64,000 nt of DNA, taken from contig CALYAC010000007.1 in assembly GCA_944393405.1 (NCBI GenBank), positions 1-64,000 of the forward strand, written 5' to 3'. The position numbers and the translations under genes are program-made. Shown here piece by piece: positions 1 through 8,145 of the stretch. This DNA comes from an uncultured Clostridia bacterium (lineage in GTDB: Bacteria > Bacillota_A > Clostridia > TANB77 > CAG-508). Under the pieces are notes generated by a model. It had not been told where the DNA came from and made no database searches. It saw only the letters and a list, made by a program, of their open reading frames with translations. Position 1 is the stretch's first letter, and every line of letters begins with the position of its first letter.

Positions 1-15
1 AAAATTCTCCGTGTG

Positions 16-33
16 CCAGGGCTTTGCCCTTGG
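16..33. repeat. GC-rich imperfect hairpin at the left edge
   Basis: The arms CCAGGGC and GCCCTTGG face each other across a TTT loop, with one bulged base. The G+C content contrasts sharply with the surrounding AT-rich DNA. It may be a dispersed intergenic repeat or the end of an element that begins outside the window. No coding potential is evident. Confidence 0.4.
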
Positions 34-40
34 AACCCAT

Positions 41-79
41 AAAAATAGATGAATTTTTAAGTAAAATCCATCTATTTTT
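41..79. terminator. Terminator-like hairpin
   Basis: AAAAATAGATG at 41-51 pairs perfectly with CATCTATTTTT at 69-79. The A- and T-rich flanks would let it work in either direction. Bases 80-190 between this hairpin and the next one hold no reading frame that I can support. Confidence 0.5.
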
Positions 80-196
80 ATATAAATTATTTTAAAATAT
101 TTTTATTTATTTCATCTTATTTTACCACTATTGCCCCCAATAAGTGCTGAAATGTGCAATATACCAATCTTCTTGCACACTCCCCGCAACCAAATT

Positions 197-222
197 AAAG
201 AGGCTTTTAAAGCCTCTTTTTT
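197..222 (+). terminator. Rho-independent terminator
   Basis: A near-perfect palindrome, AAAGAGGC ... GCCTCTTT, is followed on the plus strand by a run of T. It lies just beyond the stop codon of the minus-strand anti-sigma-like gene. It could therefore end transcription from both sides, but the T-tract favours the plus direction. Confidence 0.6.
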
Positions 223-254
223 ATTATCTTCATTTTTTCCTTTTATCATATATG

Positions 255-1427
255 TCAATTATTAAACCAGTGAAAACTATCTGTCCCTCCAATTACTTCA
301 CCTGTTTGTGAATCTATATAATATGTATATTCTTCATCCATAGAATGATAATCTTCTGAAAATTTATTTATTTCATCTGGAATCTCATACGTGATAGTTA
401 CTGTCCAAGCTTTTCTAATATGTGATTGCGTACGATATTTTACATATTTCTCTGATGGATATTCTACATATGCTTGCTTTCTATATTGTTCATAATCAGT
501 AATCCTTAAATATGCATCTCCATTCATATCTACTATATTTAATTCAGCCTCAACATTTAAAATATCATATTTAATACCAGTCTTTTTATCATTTTCTATA
601 GCTATTTTTTCTGCCTGTTCCCTTGTAACTTCTACTGTGCTATCTTCTAATTTCTTATTTCTATAATTAAAATATACTATTTTATCTATCTCTGGAATAA
701 ATGTAATGCTGATTTTTTCATACGGATTTCTTATTCCATCATATTGTTTGTAAAAATCAACATACCATATATATGATTCTTTTTCATCACATAAATTACT
801 TTCTACTTTTACTTCTGTATATTTACTTAAATCAAATCCATATTTACTACATAATTTTCTAGCCGTTTTTTCTGCTTCCGTTTTATTTGTCCTATATTTC
901 TGAATTTCATCACTATTTAAAATATTATCATTATATAAGCAAAAATCTTTACCATCATTTGCATCAATATCTATCTGCACTCCACTTTCTGTTTTTATAT
1001 ACCAAGTCAAGTCATAATTTTGATCATTGCTTTCTATTTTAGCTGAATTTATTTTTTCATTATCTATATCAAACTGGCTTAATATTTCTTCTGCTCTCGC
1101 TATGGCTTCTTCTTTTGAAATAGATTTTTCTATATCTTCCTTTGAAATTTCATTATACTTTTCCTCAGCATAAAATCCAACTGTTTTTTCTGGATTATGC
1201 CAGATATGTTCTGAAATAGTTTTTCCCGCATATACCATTCCAGTTGCTGAAAGTATTGTTGTACAAACTATTGCTATCATTTTTGCAAATGAATATTTTA
1301 CTATGTTCTTTTTGTTACCATATACAGTATTTTTTACTAATATTTCTAATTCTTCTGAAATATTAGCAGGCAATTTTTTATCACTTTGCAAATTTTTGTA
1401 TAAAATACTATCTAAATCTTTATTCAA
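255..1427 (-). CDS. Membrane-anchored ECF anti-sigma-like protein with YpeB/PepSY-like repeats
   Basis: A short cytoplasmic N-terminus of about 45 residues is followed by one membrane segment and a long extracytoplasmic part. The outer part has about three repeats opening with an acidic or lysine-rich 'EEAxxxAxxI' helix and then beta strands that include WYV/WTV patterns, as in PepSY/YpeB-like domains. The gene directly follows and slightly overlaps a sigma-factor gene, the usual arrangement for a sigma/anti-sigma pair, so the inferred role is membrane retention of that sigma factor. I prefer the TTG at 1427, which lies 8 bases after AGGAGG; a further upstream TTG at 1448 would place the ribosome site inside the coding region. 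No zinc-binding anti-sigma motif is visible, so the function rests mainly on context. Confidence 0.65.
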   Translation of the reverse strand: MNKDLDSILYKNLQSDKKLPANISEELEILVKNTVYGNKKNIVKYSFAKMIAIVCTTILSATGMVYAGKTISEHIWHNPEKTVGFYAEEKYNEISKEDIEKSISKEEAIARAEEILSQFDIDNEKINSAKIESNDQNYDLTWYIKTESGVQIDIDANDGKDFCLYNDNILNSDEIQKYRTNKTEAEKTARKLCSKYGFDLSKYTEVKVESNLCDEKESYIWYVDFYKQYDGIRNPYEKISITFIPEIDKIVYFNYRNKKLEDSTVEVTREQAEKIAIENDKKTGIKYDILNVEAELNIVDMNGDAYLRITDYEQYRKQAYVEYPSEKYVKYRTQSHIRKAWTVTITYEIPDEINKFSEDYHSMDEEYTYYIDSQTGEVIGGTDSFHWFNN

Positions 1428-1953
1428 TATTTTTTCCTCCTTTCTCAAATCTTTTTTTTATTTTTTCTTTAGCTCTTGTCCTTTTTGTAGTTACGGTTTT
1501 CTCTTTAATCTTTAATATTTCTCCTATCTCCTTATCAGTAAATTTCTCCATATAATACATTATTATTATTAATCTATCTTCATACTTTAAATTATTACAA
1601 ATGAATTCAAAATTAATTATACTGTCAATATTTTCTATATTATATGTTTCACTTTTTTGGCTAATTTCAATGCTTTCAATAGGTACAATTTTATGTTTAT
1701 TTTTCTTTCTATATATTTCATTACTTTGGTTGATTAAAATTTTAGTAATCCAAGTTTTAAAAAATTGATTATTTTTTAAATTTTTTATAGATTTAAGTGC
1801 TATTACTATTGTTTCTTGTATTGCATCATATATATCCTCCGTATTTTGTAAACGTATTTGAGCAATTCTATATAAATCATCCTGTAATTGTAATATAAGA
1901 GTAGAAAAAGCTTCTTTATCACCATTTTTTGCTCTTTTTACTAATTCTTCCAT
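1420..1953 (-). CDS. ECF-family RNA polymerase sigma factor (sigma-70 family)
   Basis: A protein of about 177 residues with the two expected sigma regions. Region 2 contains the DLYRIAQIRL and 'EDIYDAIQETIV' helices and the 'FKTWITKILIN' stretch. Region 4 ends with a helix-turn-helix, 'FTDKEIGEILKIKEKTVTT', followed by RARAKEKIKK. It should direct core polymerase to a small regulon, probably including its own operon. The ATG at 1953 follows GGAGGAAACA; a TTG at 1977 in the same frame has no ribosome site. Its end overlaps the start of the anti-sigma-like gene by 8 bases, indicating translational coupling. Confidence 0.9.
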   Translation of the reverse strand: MEELVKRAKNGDKEAFSTLILQLQDDLYRIAQIRLQNTEDIYDAIQETIVIALKSIKNLKNNQFFKTWITKILINQSNEIYRKKNKHKIVPIESIEISQKSETYNIENIDSIINFEFICNNLKYEDRLIIIMYYMEKFTDKEIGEILKIKEKTVTTKRTRAKEKIKKRFEKGGKNIE

Positions 1954-2096
1954 TGTTTCCTCCAATCTAATTTGCAAACTCGATTCATATATTAGATGTT
2001 TTTATATAATGTATTTCTTTCATTGTTTTCATTTTTTTGGTTTTTTCTTTATTTTTTAGTATACTAGATTTAAATTACTTATATTGTATATTATTA

Positions 2097-2125
2097 TAGA
2101 CTCTATATTAGTTTTATGCTATACT
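2097..2125 (+). promoter_or_regulatory. Sigma-A-type promoter for the yjjX-like gene
   Basis: TAGACT at 2097-2102 and TATACT at 2120-2125 are separated by 17 bases. They lie 30 bases upstream of the start codon, with GAAAGGAG before the ATG. Confidence 0.5.
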
Positions 2126-2154
2126 TACAGTATCTTTATTGAAAGGAGCATTTT

Positions 2155-2688
2155 ATGATTAAAATATTAATAGGAACCAAAAATCCTGGTAAAATACAAG
2201 GTGCAAAAGAAGCATTTGAAAAATATTTTGATAATGTTGAAATAGAAGGTATTGCAGTTGATTCTGAAGTTGGAAATCAACCTTTAAATGAAGAAATATC
2301 TCTAGGTGCCAAAACCAGAGTCAAGAATCTTAAAAAATATGCAAAAGAAAACAATATAATTGCTGATTTCTATGTTGCCTCAGAAGCTGGTATTACAAAT
2401 TCTTTAGGAAACTGGATAGATATTAATACTGCAATTATAGAAGATAAAAATGGCTTTCAAAGTATTGGAGTAAGCCAAGGTTTTGAAATACCCGAAAAAT
2501 ATATGGATGAAATTAAAGCAACTGAATTAGGTCTAGTAATGGATAAAATTTTCAGTGGTTCTCATCTAAATACTGGAAAAGGCGGAATCAGTTTTTTAAC
2601 ACATAATGAAATATCTAGAATTGATTTAACTAGAAACGCATTCATCATGGCATTAATTAGTCATATTAACGGTGAAATCTGGAAATAG
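2155..2688 (+). CDS. yjjX: Inosine/xanthosine triphosphatase (DUF84, YjjX-like)
   Basis: The protein of 177 residues opens with a beta strand and the motif GTKNPGK (residues 7-13), the nucleotide-binding loop of this house-cleaning family. Later come 'GAKTRVKN' and 'SEAGI', typical of YjjX/DUF84 proteins. Members hydrolyse non-canonical purine triphosphates such as ITP and XTP to monophosphates, keeping them out of RNA and DNA. The length matches the family. It has its own promoter and a good ribosome site (GAAAGGAG) and is followed 46 bases later by another plus-strand gene, probably co-transcribed. Confidence 0.85.
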   Translation: MIKILIGTKNPGKIQGAKEAFEKYFDNVEIEGIAVDSEVGNQPLNEEISLGAKTRVKNLKKYAKENNIIADFYVASEAGITNSLGNWIDINTAIIEDKNGFQSIGVSQGFEIPEKYMDEIKATELGLVMDKIFSGSHLNTGKGGISFLTHNEISRIDLTRNAFIMALISHINGEIWK

Positions 2689-2734
2689 ATAGATACAATT
2701 TAAATTCAAAATATAAATCGAAAGGAAGAAATTT

Positions 2735-3145
2735 ATGAAAATATTTATTATATGTAGTAAAGCATTTTATGATAAAATACCACCAATAAAAGAAGAACTT
2801 GAAAAAATGGGACATAATATTGAACTTCCAAATTCATATTATACTCCTGATGCTGAAAAAAATAGTTGGGCACAAGGTAGCAAAGAGCATGCAGAATTTA
2901 AAGCTAAAATGTTTAGAATGAGCGAAGAAAGAATGAATAATATAGATGCTGTATTAACATTAAATTTTGAAAAAAATGGTAAGAAAAACTATATTGGTGG
3001 TGCAACTTTTATTGAATTATATGAAGCATTTATGAAAAACAAAAAAATATATTTATATAATGATATTCCGGAAGGAATGCTTTATGATGAAATATCTGGA
3101 TTCTCTCCTACTGTAATACATGGAGATTTAAGTTTAGTAAAATAA
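2735..3145 (+). CDS. Nucleoside 2-deoxyribosyltransferase-like conserved protein
   Basis: A 136-residue protein with a Rossmann-like beginning, KIFIICSKAFY. It has a central 'IDAVLTLNFEKNG' strand and 'IGGATFIELYEAF' helix followed by KIYLYNDIP. This strand-helix-strand core resembles small nucleoside 2-deoxyribosyltransferase-like (RCL-type) proteins, in which the Glu of the FIEL helix would be the nucleophile. That reading is inferred from pattern only. AAAGGAAG precedes the ATG. It follows the YjjX-like gene, which would fit a joint role in nucleotide salvage or clean-up. A bidirectional terminator closes the unit. Confidence 0.6.
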   Translation: MKIFIICSKAFYDKIPPIKEELEKMGHNIELPNSYYTPDAEKNSWAQGSKEHAEFKAKMFRMSEERMNNIDAVLTLNFEKNGKKNYIGGATFIELYEAFMKNKKIYLYNDIPEGMLYDEISGFSPTVIHGDLSLVK

Positions 3146-3180
3146 GATTACCTAAATTGATTAAAAATAAATAAGTTTAA

Positions 3181-3223
3181 AAAAAGAAATTAGAAAATAT
3201 CATATATATTCTAATTTCTTTTT
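3181..3223. terminator. Bidirectional terminator between convergent genes
   Basis: AGAAATTAGAA near 3185-3195 pairs with TTCTAATTTCT at 3209-3219, flanked by A and T runs. It sits between the plus-strand deoxyribosyltransferase-like gene and the minus-strand desulfoferrodoxin gene. Confidence 0.75.
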
Positions 3224-3246
3224 TATTTAATTTTACTTTTTTTTAA

Positions 3247-3627
3247 TTATTCTACTTCTGCTTTCCATAATCCATGTTTATTACAATATGCATATAAAGT
3301 AGCACCTTTCATATATGGGAATCTACATTCAGCTTCTTGTTCTGGGTATAATTTTACAGTATATTCTTTATTTTCTTTAACCATTGATATCCACTCTATA
3401 TAGTGTTCTTTTTCCATTACATGGTTTACTTTTACAACTATTTCATCATCTATTTTTTCATAAGTTGGAACATGTTTTTCAACTGCTGCATCTACTGAAT
3501 TAGGAACCATTACTTCCATAGGATTACCACAACATACAATTCCACAACCCTCACAATTACAATCTTCTATTACTTTAACTGTTGCTCCACAGCTTTTACA
3601 TCTTTTTATAACTAATTCATTTTTCAT
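3247..3627 (-). CDS. dfx: Desulfoferrodoxin (superoxide reductase)
   Basis: A 126-residue cytoplasmic non-haem iron enzyme that reduces superoxide to peroxide without releasing oxygen, which suits a strict anaerobe. The N-terminal desulforedoxin-type site has Cys10, Cys13, Cys32 and Cys33. The catalytic centre shows the EKH motif (residues 50-52), His69, His75, Cys115 and His118, all the expected iron ligands. Its length is normal for the two-centre class. A ribosome site (AGGAG) precedes the ATG. It appears to be a single-gene unit that ends at the shared bidirectional terminator. Confidence 0.96.
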   Translation of the reverse strand: MKNELVIKRCKSCGATVKVIEDCNCEGCGIVCCGNPMEVMVPNSVDAAVEKHVPTYEKIDDEIVVKVNHVMEKEHYIEWISMVKENKEYTVKLYPEQEAECRFPYMKGATLYAYCNKHGLWKAEVE

Positions 3628-3708
3628 TTTTATTCTCCTTTCTTTATATCATTATTAAACTTTTAATAATTCAAATGTATTATATCATAATAATATATTT
3701 ATATACAA

Positions 3709-4395
3709 TTAAATTGTTATATAATTTTTTAAATCTTCATATTTTGCCTCTCCTATTCCCTTAACTTCCTTTATATCTTCAATTTTTTTAAACTTACCAT
3801 TTGTGTTTCTATACTCTATTATTTTCGTTGCTGTAGATGGTCCTATACCTGGTAAAGTGTCTAGCTGGCTTTCTGTTGCCGTATTAATATTTATTTTTAT
3901 ATCACTAGACCCACCATTATTATTTTCTCCACTTTCTCCTATGTCCGATTCATTACTTGAAATAACAAAAGTATCTATCTTTTCATTTTTAGATGGTATA
4001 TAAATTTTTTGTCCATCTGATAATATATATGCTAAATTTACTTGTGATAAGTCTGCATTTTTTGTTTCTCCTCCTGCTTTTTTTATTGCATCAATAACTC
4101 TATCTCCTTCTTTTAAACTTACTATCCCTTCTTTTTTCACTTCACCAATTATATGAATAATAATTTCATCTTTTTCTACATCTTCATTATCTATCACATC
4201 ACCATTTTCTTTTTCTTTTACTATACTGTTATCCAAATTTTCTTCTATATTACTACCTTCGTCTAATATAGCATCATTCAAATCAATTTCTTCAAATGTA
4301 CTCTTATAAAAGTTGGTGTATACAATATATATTAAAGCAACTATTACAATGATAGCTATACATATAAATATTTTTTTCTTTTTTTCAAATTCCAT
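3709..4395 (-). CDS. comEA: ComEA-family helix-hairpin-helix DNA-binding protein
   Basis: A short cytoplasmic start and one membrane helix (about residues 9-28) anchor the protein outside the cell. An acidic linker is followed by an SLBB-type domain (about 76-137) and a C-terminal pair of helix-hairpin-helix motifs with PGIG at 182-185 and KGIG at 212-215. ComEA binds double-stranded DNA at the surface during natural transformation. ComEC, its usual neighbour, is not next to it here. The start ATG follows AAAGGATG. Confidence 0.9.
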   Translation of the reverse strand: MEFEKKKKIFICIAIIVIVALIYIVYTNFYKSTFEEIDLNDAILDEGSNIEENLDNSIVKEKENGDVIDNEDVEKDEIIIHIIGEVKKEGIVSLKEGDRVIDAIKKAGGETKNADLSQVNLAYILSDGQKIYIPSKNEKIDTFVISSNESDIGESGENNNGGSSDIKININTATESQLDTLPGIGPSTATKIIEYRNTNGKFKKIEDIKEVKGIGEAKYEDLKNYITI

Positions 4396-4470
4396 AAAAT
4401 CATCCTTTCTATAATTATTAATCTTATATTTTTATTTACTTATATTTTTAAATAAATATAAGTAAATATA

Positions 4471-4499
4471 TTGAATTTTTATAAGTAAAAATATATAAT
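4471..4499 (+). promoter_or_regulatory. Sigma-A-type promoter of the carboxypeptidase gene
   Basis: TTGAAT at 4471-4476 and TATAAT at 4494-4499 have exact 17-base spacing. They lie about 50 bases before the coding start, with GGGAG as the ribosome site. Confidence 0.65.
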
Positions 4500-4550
4500 A
4501 TTACATATTTTCACTTATTAATTTTAATCAATACACGGGAGTATAATATA

Positions 4551-5915
4551 ATGAGAAGAACAAAACAAATAGTATTTATTACTATTATTTTTATATTTTT
4601 TTTATTGCCTTTTACTAGAGTACTAGCAACAGACATAGATACAAAAGACTATAATCCAGATAATATATCTATAAAATCTGAATCTGCAATTTTAATTGAT
4701 TCAAATACTGGTCAAATTCTTTATTCTAAAAACGCATATGAAAAGTTATATCCAGCAAGTACTACAAAACTTATGACTGCAATTTTAACACTTGAGAATT
4801 GTAAACTAACTGATGTATGTACTGTTAGCCATAATGCTATATATTCAATTCCTGTAGGATATACTCATGCAAATTTAGTAGAAGGTGAAGAATTAACTGT
4901 TGAACAATTATTAAATGTACTGTTAATTCCATCAGCTAATGATGCAGCCATTGTTTTAGCAGAACATATAGCTGGATCAGTTGAAAATTTTTCAACAATG
5001 ATGAATAATAAAGCTAAAGAACTTGGATGTTTAAATACACATTTTGTAAATCCAAACGGTATTCATAATGAAAATCATTATTCTACAGCATATGATATGT
5101 CTTTGATTGGTAGATATGCAATGAAATTTGATGATATAATGAGAATTGTAAAAGTAGCTCAATATACTTTACCTAAGACAAATAAATATAATAAAGAAGA
5201 TAGAATATTTAATACTACTAATGGATTAATTAATCCAAATGATGAATATTATTATGAATATACTACAGGGTTAAAAACTGGATATACAGACAAAGCAGGT
5301 AGTTGCATTGTATCAACTGCTAAAAAAGATAATTTAGAATTAATGGCTGTTGTATTAAAAAGTGAAACTGTTGATGATAGAAATAATGATTGTATTAACT
5401 TATTTAATTATGGATTTAATAACTATTCATATCAAAATATCGTTAACAAAGGTGAAACTGTAAATACTGTTAAAGTTGAAAACGCTACATCAGAAACTGA
5501 AAGACTTAATGTACTAACCAAAGATAATATAACTGCTTTAGTCAAAAATACAGTTGACATGAACAATATTCAGAAAAAAATTGAAATTAATGATAATCTA
5601 ACAGCACCTATTGCAAAAGATGCCGTAATTGGAAATATAACTTATACACTTGATAACAAAACATATTCAACTGAACTTATTGCTCAAAACTCAGTTGAAG
5701 AAATAAATATTAAATTAATAATTTATAGAATTCTTTTAATTTTATTTATATTTATAATTTTTATATTTATTATTAGTAAATTAAATAAACCTAAAAAGTC
5801 AAGAAAAAAGGGAAAATCAAGTAATTATTCATCTAAAAAATCTAGTTCAAAAACTAGAAAGAAATCAAAACATGGTGGTAGATATAAGTTTACACAAATT
5901 CATGATTATTTATAA
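4551..5915 (+). CDS. Serine-type D-alanyl-D-alanine carboxypeptidase (PBP5/DacF family)
   Basis: A secreted, membrane-anchored enzyme that trims the terminal D-Ala from peptidoglycan stem peptides. A signal peptide covers residues 1-26. The three penicillin-binding motifs are complete: SxxK (Ser70-Lys73), SxN (128-130) and KTG (242-244). A small beta domain follows, then a single C-terminal membrane helix (about 383-403) and an unusually basic, Ser/Lys-rich tail of about 50 residues that should lie in the cytoplasm. Typical family members end in an amphipathic helix, so a true membrane span plus basic tail is a local variation. It has its own promoter and terminator. Confidence 0.93.
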   Translation: MRRTKQIVFITIIFIFFLLPFTRVLATDIDTKDYNPDNISIKSESAILIDSNTGQILYSKNAYEKLYPASTTKLMTAILTLENCKLTDVCTVSHNAIYSIPVGYTHANLVEGEELTVEQLLNVLLIPSANDAAIVLAEHIAGSVENFSTMMNNKAKELGCLNTHFVNPNGIHNENHYSTAYDMSLIGRYAMKFDDIMRIVKVAQYTLPKTNKYNKEDRIFNTTNGLINPNDEYYYEYTTGLKTGYTDKAGSCIVSTAKKDNLELMAVVLKSETVDDRNNDCINLFNYGFNNYSYQNIVNKGETVNTVKVENATSETERLNVLTKDNITALVKNTVDMNNIQKKIEINDNLTAPIAKDAVIGNITYTLDNKTYSTELIAQNSVEEINIKLIIYRILLILFIFIIFIFIISKLNKPKKSRKKGKSSNYSSKKSSSKTRKKSKHGGRYKFTQIHDYL

Positions 5916-5917
5916 TA

Positions 5918-5950
5918 AAACAGTAAGCAATTAAGCTTACTGTTTCTTTT
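5918..5950. terminator. Bidirectional terminator
   Basis: AAACAGTAAGC at 5918-5928 pairs with GCTTACTGTTT at 5935-5945 and is followed by T-rich DNA. It separates the convergent carboxypeptidase and LCP genes. Confidence 0.85.
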
Positions 5951-5956
5951 GTTTAT

Positions 5957-7243
5957 CTATATAATATAATCTGTTCCAAGTATTATTGTAACATCAGAAT
6001 CTTCACTATCACCTTCTAAGATATTATCAACTGATAGTATTTCTTTTAATTTAGACTCATCATCTTCTCCTAAGCTACTTCTTTCAATTACAGTTGTATT
6101 ATTTGTAATAGATGTGTTTCCTGAATCTATAACATTATATCCTGCAGCTTCTAAATTCTTAATAACCTCACTTACTTTACTGCTATTTCCGCTTCCATTT
6201 ATTACTTCTACATCTAGTGATTCGCCTGTAGTATTTGTATCTGTATTTTCTTCTTCTGGTTTTTTACCATAGAATAGTTCATCTATTATTTCTTGTGCCT
6301 CATCTTCATATACAGTATATATCCATGTTCCTGTTCCAGGTGATTGTTCTGCTATTCCAGGTAATGTATCTGTTTTTAAATTATCTATATTAAAGTCTAA
6401 TACATAAGGTACATAATCTTTTATTGCATCAAAATCTAAATTTGTTTCAACATATTGTTTTGCTATATCAAGGAAATCAAAAATCATATTAACATCCATA
6501 TTTTCTATAGTTTGTTCCAAAAGTGCTGTTAAGAATGCTCTTTGTGTTCTCATTCTACCTAAGTCTTCTCCACCATATTCAGCAGGATATGTAGAACCAT
6601 CTGAGTTATGTCTAAATCTAACTACTTGTTCTGCTTTATCTCCGTCTAATAATTGTTCTCCAGCTTGTAAATCAATATATAGACCTTGTTTTCTATCAGT
6701 ATAATGCATATCTATTGGAACATCAAAATATACTCCTCCGATTTCATCAACTAACACTTTTAAAGCTTCTGTATCCACTTTTAAATAATATTGTACATCA
6801 ATTCCTGTTATGTTTCTAACATCCTCTAATAAATTATCTACACCAGTTTGATAAACTGCATTTATTTTATCCCATGCAGATGCATTATATTTATCAGTTC
6901 CTATAAATGTATCCCTTGGTATAGAAAGAAGCGCTGCTTCTTGTGTTTTTGGATCATATGAAGCAATCATTATTGTATCTGTTAAATTTTGACTTTGTCC
7001 TAATATTAAGCAATATATTTTATCTAAATTATTTACTGTATTCTCATCATGTCCTAAACTTGTTTTTAATATTCCTTGTACTCCTCCACCATTTTTATAA
7101 ACCTTATATGCAAAAATTCCTCCTGCTATTACTATTATTAACAATAGTATTAATATAACATTTCTGAAAATATGTTTTTTCTTTTTTCCTTTATTCCCTT
7201 TTATATTCTCTTTTACATTTTTCTCTTTAGCTGACTTTTTCAA
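5957..7243 (-). CDS. LytR-CpsA-Psr (LCP) family cell-wall glycopolymer ligase
   Basis: A 428-residue protein with a Lys-rich cytoplasmic N-terminus, one membrane helix (about 28-47), an LCP catalytic domain and a C-terminal LytR_C domain (about 345-428, beginning near 'VEVINGSG'). LCP enzymes transfer undecaprenyl-linked teichoic acid-type polymers onto peptidoglycan on the outer face of the membrane. The conserved IPRDT arginine/aspartate motif and 'VVRFRH' are visible. The start is TTG at 7243, preceded by AGGAG, and a good promoter lies 35 bases further up. It ends at the terminator it shares with the carboxypeptidase. Confidence 0.92.
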   Translation of the reverse strand: MKKSAKEKNVKENIKGNKGKKKKHIFRNVILILLLIIVIAGGIFAYKVYKNGGGVQGILKTSLGHDENTVNNLDKIYCLILGQSQNLTDTIMIASYDPKTQEAALLSIPRDTFIGTDKYNASAWDKINAVYQTGVDNLLEDVRNITGIDVQYYLKVDTEALKVLVDEIGGVYFDVPIDMHYTDRKQGLYIDLQAGEQLLDGDKAEQVVRFRHNSDGSTYPAEYGGEDLGRMRTQRAFLTALLEQTIENMDVNMIFDFLDIAKQYVETNLDFDAIKDYVPYVLDFNIDNLKTDTLPGIAEQSPGTGTWIYTVYEDEAQEIIDELFYGKKPEEENTDTNTTGESLDVEVINGSGNSSKVSEVIKNLEAAGYNVIDSGNTSITNNTTVIERSSLGEDDESKLKEILSVDNILEGDSEDSDVTIILGTDYII

Positions 7244-7277
7244 AATTATTCACTCCTATTTCTACAATATGCTTTAC

Positions 7278-7306
7278 ATTATACTAAACTTGTTCTTAAA
7301 TATCAA
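7278..7306 (-). promoter_or_regulatory. Sigma-A-type promoter of the LCP gene
   Basis: On the minus strand, TTGATA (7301-7306) and TATAAT (7278-7283) are separated by exactly 17 bases. Confidence 0.7.
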
Positions 7307-7330
7307 TATTTTGATATATTTTTTAAGAAA

Positions 7331-7360
7331 AAAAGATAGAAAAAATTTTTCTATCTTTTT
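7331..7360 (-). terminator. Terminator downstream of cvpA
   Basis: A perfect 15-base palindrome, AAAAAGATAGAAAAA with its complement, has flanking A/T runs. It lies between the stop of the CvpA-like gene and the promoter of the LCP gene. Confidence 0.65.
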
Positions 7361-7420
7361 AAACTTTATATAAAAAACTAAAAATACTTTATTTAAGCTA
7401 TTTAACATATTTAATATATT

Positions 7421-8065
7421 TTAAAATATAATTTTAAGTAATAAATTATTATTATACATCATACTTCCTAGATATGAATTATCTATTAAATTAGCTATAG
7501 TTCCATTCATCATTGGAGATACTAAAGATATTATTGCTAAAATTACATATACTATTACTAGTCCTTCTAATAATCCATAAATTATACCACCTAGTTTATC
7601 ACATTGTTTTATAACTGGTAATTTTGCAATAAGAGCAGTTATAAATCTTAATAGTATTAATAGTATTCTTGCAACTATAAATAATATAATCCATGTAGCT
7701 GCCTTTACTATTGTTATTGCAACTTCTCTCGCTGTAGTATCAGCTACTGCCTCTTTTGCACTATTTCCTGCACTTTCAACTTTATCTCCTATATATTCTG
7801 TTATAGTTGATGGCATCGTTTCTTTAACTTCTGATTGATCATTATTTCCTATTATCATTTCTCTTACCGACTCTGTTATTGATTCATCTATTTGTGTCTT
7901 ATCTATTACTAAATTAGAAATTGGTATAAATAGTATGAATGCTATTACAATTGATAACACAAATGATAATATTTTGATAATTGCACCTGTAAGTCCTTTT
8001 ATGTATCCCATTATTACACATAATACTATGATTGCTATAATTATTAAATCAACAATAATTGTCAT
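7421..8065 (-). CDS. cvpA: CvpA family membrane protein
   Basis: A 214-residue protein with four predicted membrane spans. It begins with the family hallmark of alternating Ile/Val and 'GYIKGLTGAIIKI', has a long extracytoplasmic loop between spans 2 and 3 (about 60-115), and the characteristic 'PVIKQCDKLGGIIYGLLEGLVIVYVI' segment near the end, in which the GG-x4-G pattern is typical. CvpA-like proteins are inner-membrane proteins tied to colicin V production in E. coli and of unclear general role. GGAGGAG precedes the ATG. It is probably co-transcribed with the tiny ORF and the DUF5711 gene upstream. Confidence 0.85.
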   Translation of the reverse strand: MTIIVDLIIIAIIVLCVIMGYIKGLTGAIIKILSFVLSIVIAFILFIPISNLVIDKTQIDESITESVREMIIGNNDQSEVKETMPSTITEYIGDKVESAGNSAKEAVADTTAREVAITIVKAATWIILFIVARILLILLRFITALIAKLPVIKQCDKLGGIIYGLLEGLVIVYVILAIISLVSPMMNGTIANLIDNSYLGSMMYNNNLLLKIIF

Positions 8066-8080
8066 ATAATCTCCTCCTTT

Positions 8081-8131
8081 CTATAATATTATTGCAAAAA
8101 TTAATGCTATAACTACTAAAATTGATATCAC
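8081..8131 (-). CDS. Possible 16-residue hydrophobic peptide (MISILVVIALIFAIIL)
   Basis: Between the DUF5711 and cvpA genes a GTG start at 8129-8131 is preceded 6 bases earlier by a strong AGGAGGAG site. It opens a 16-codon frame made almost wholly of Ile, Leu, Val, Ala and Phe, ending in TAG at 8081. The next gene has its own separate GGAGGAG site, so the first site has no other evident customer. It would be a single membrane-spanning micropeptide. Nothing but the ribosome site and composition supports it. Confidence 0.35.
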   Translation of the reverse strand: MISILVVIALIFAIIL

Positions 8132-8145
8132 TACACTCTCCTCCT

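Noticed and set aside
122..190. Possible gene remnant near the left edge
   Set aside because: Short open stretches exist on both strands, but none has a ribosome site or recognisable protein pattern.
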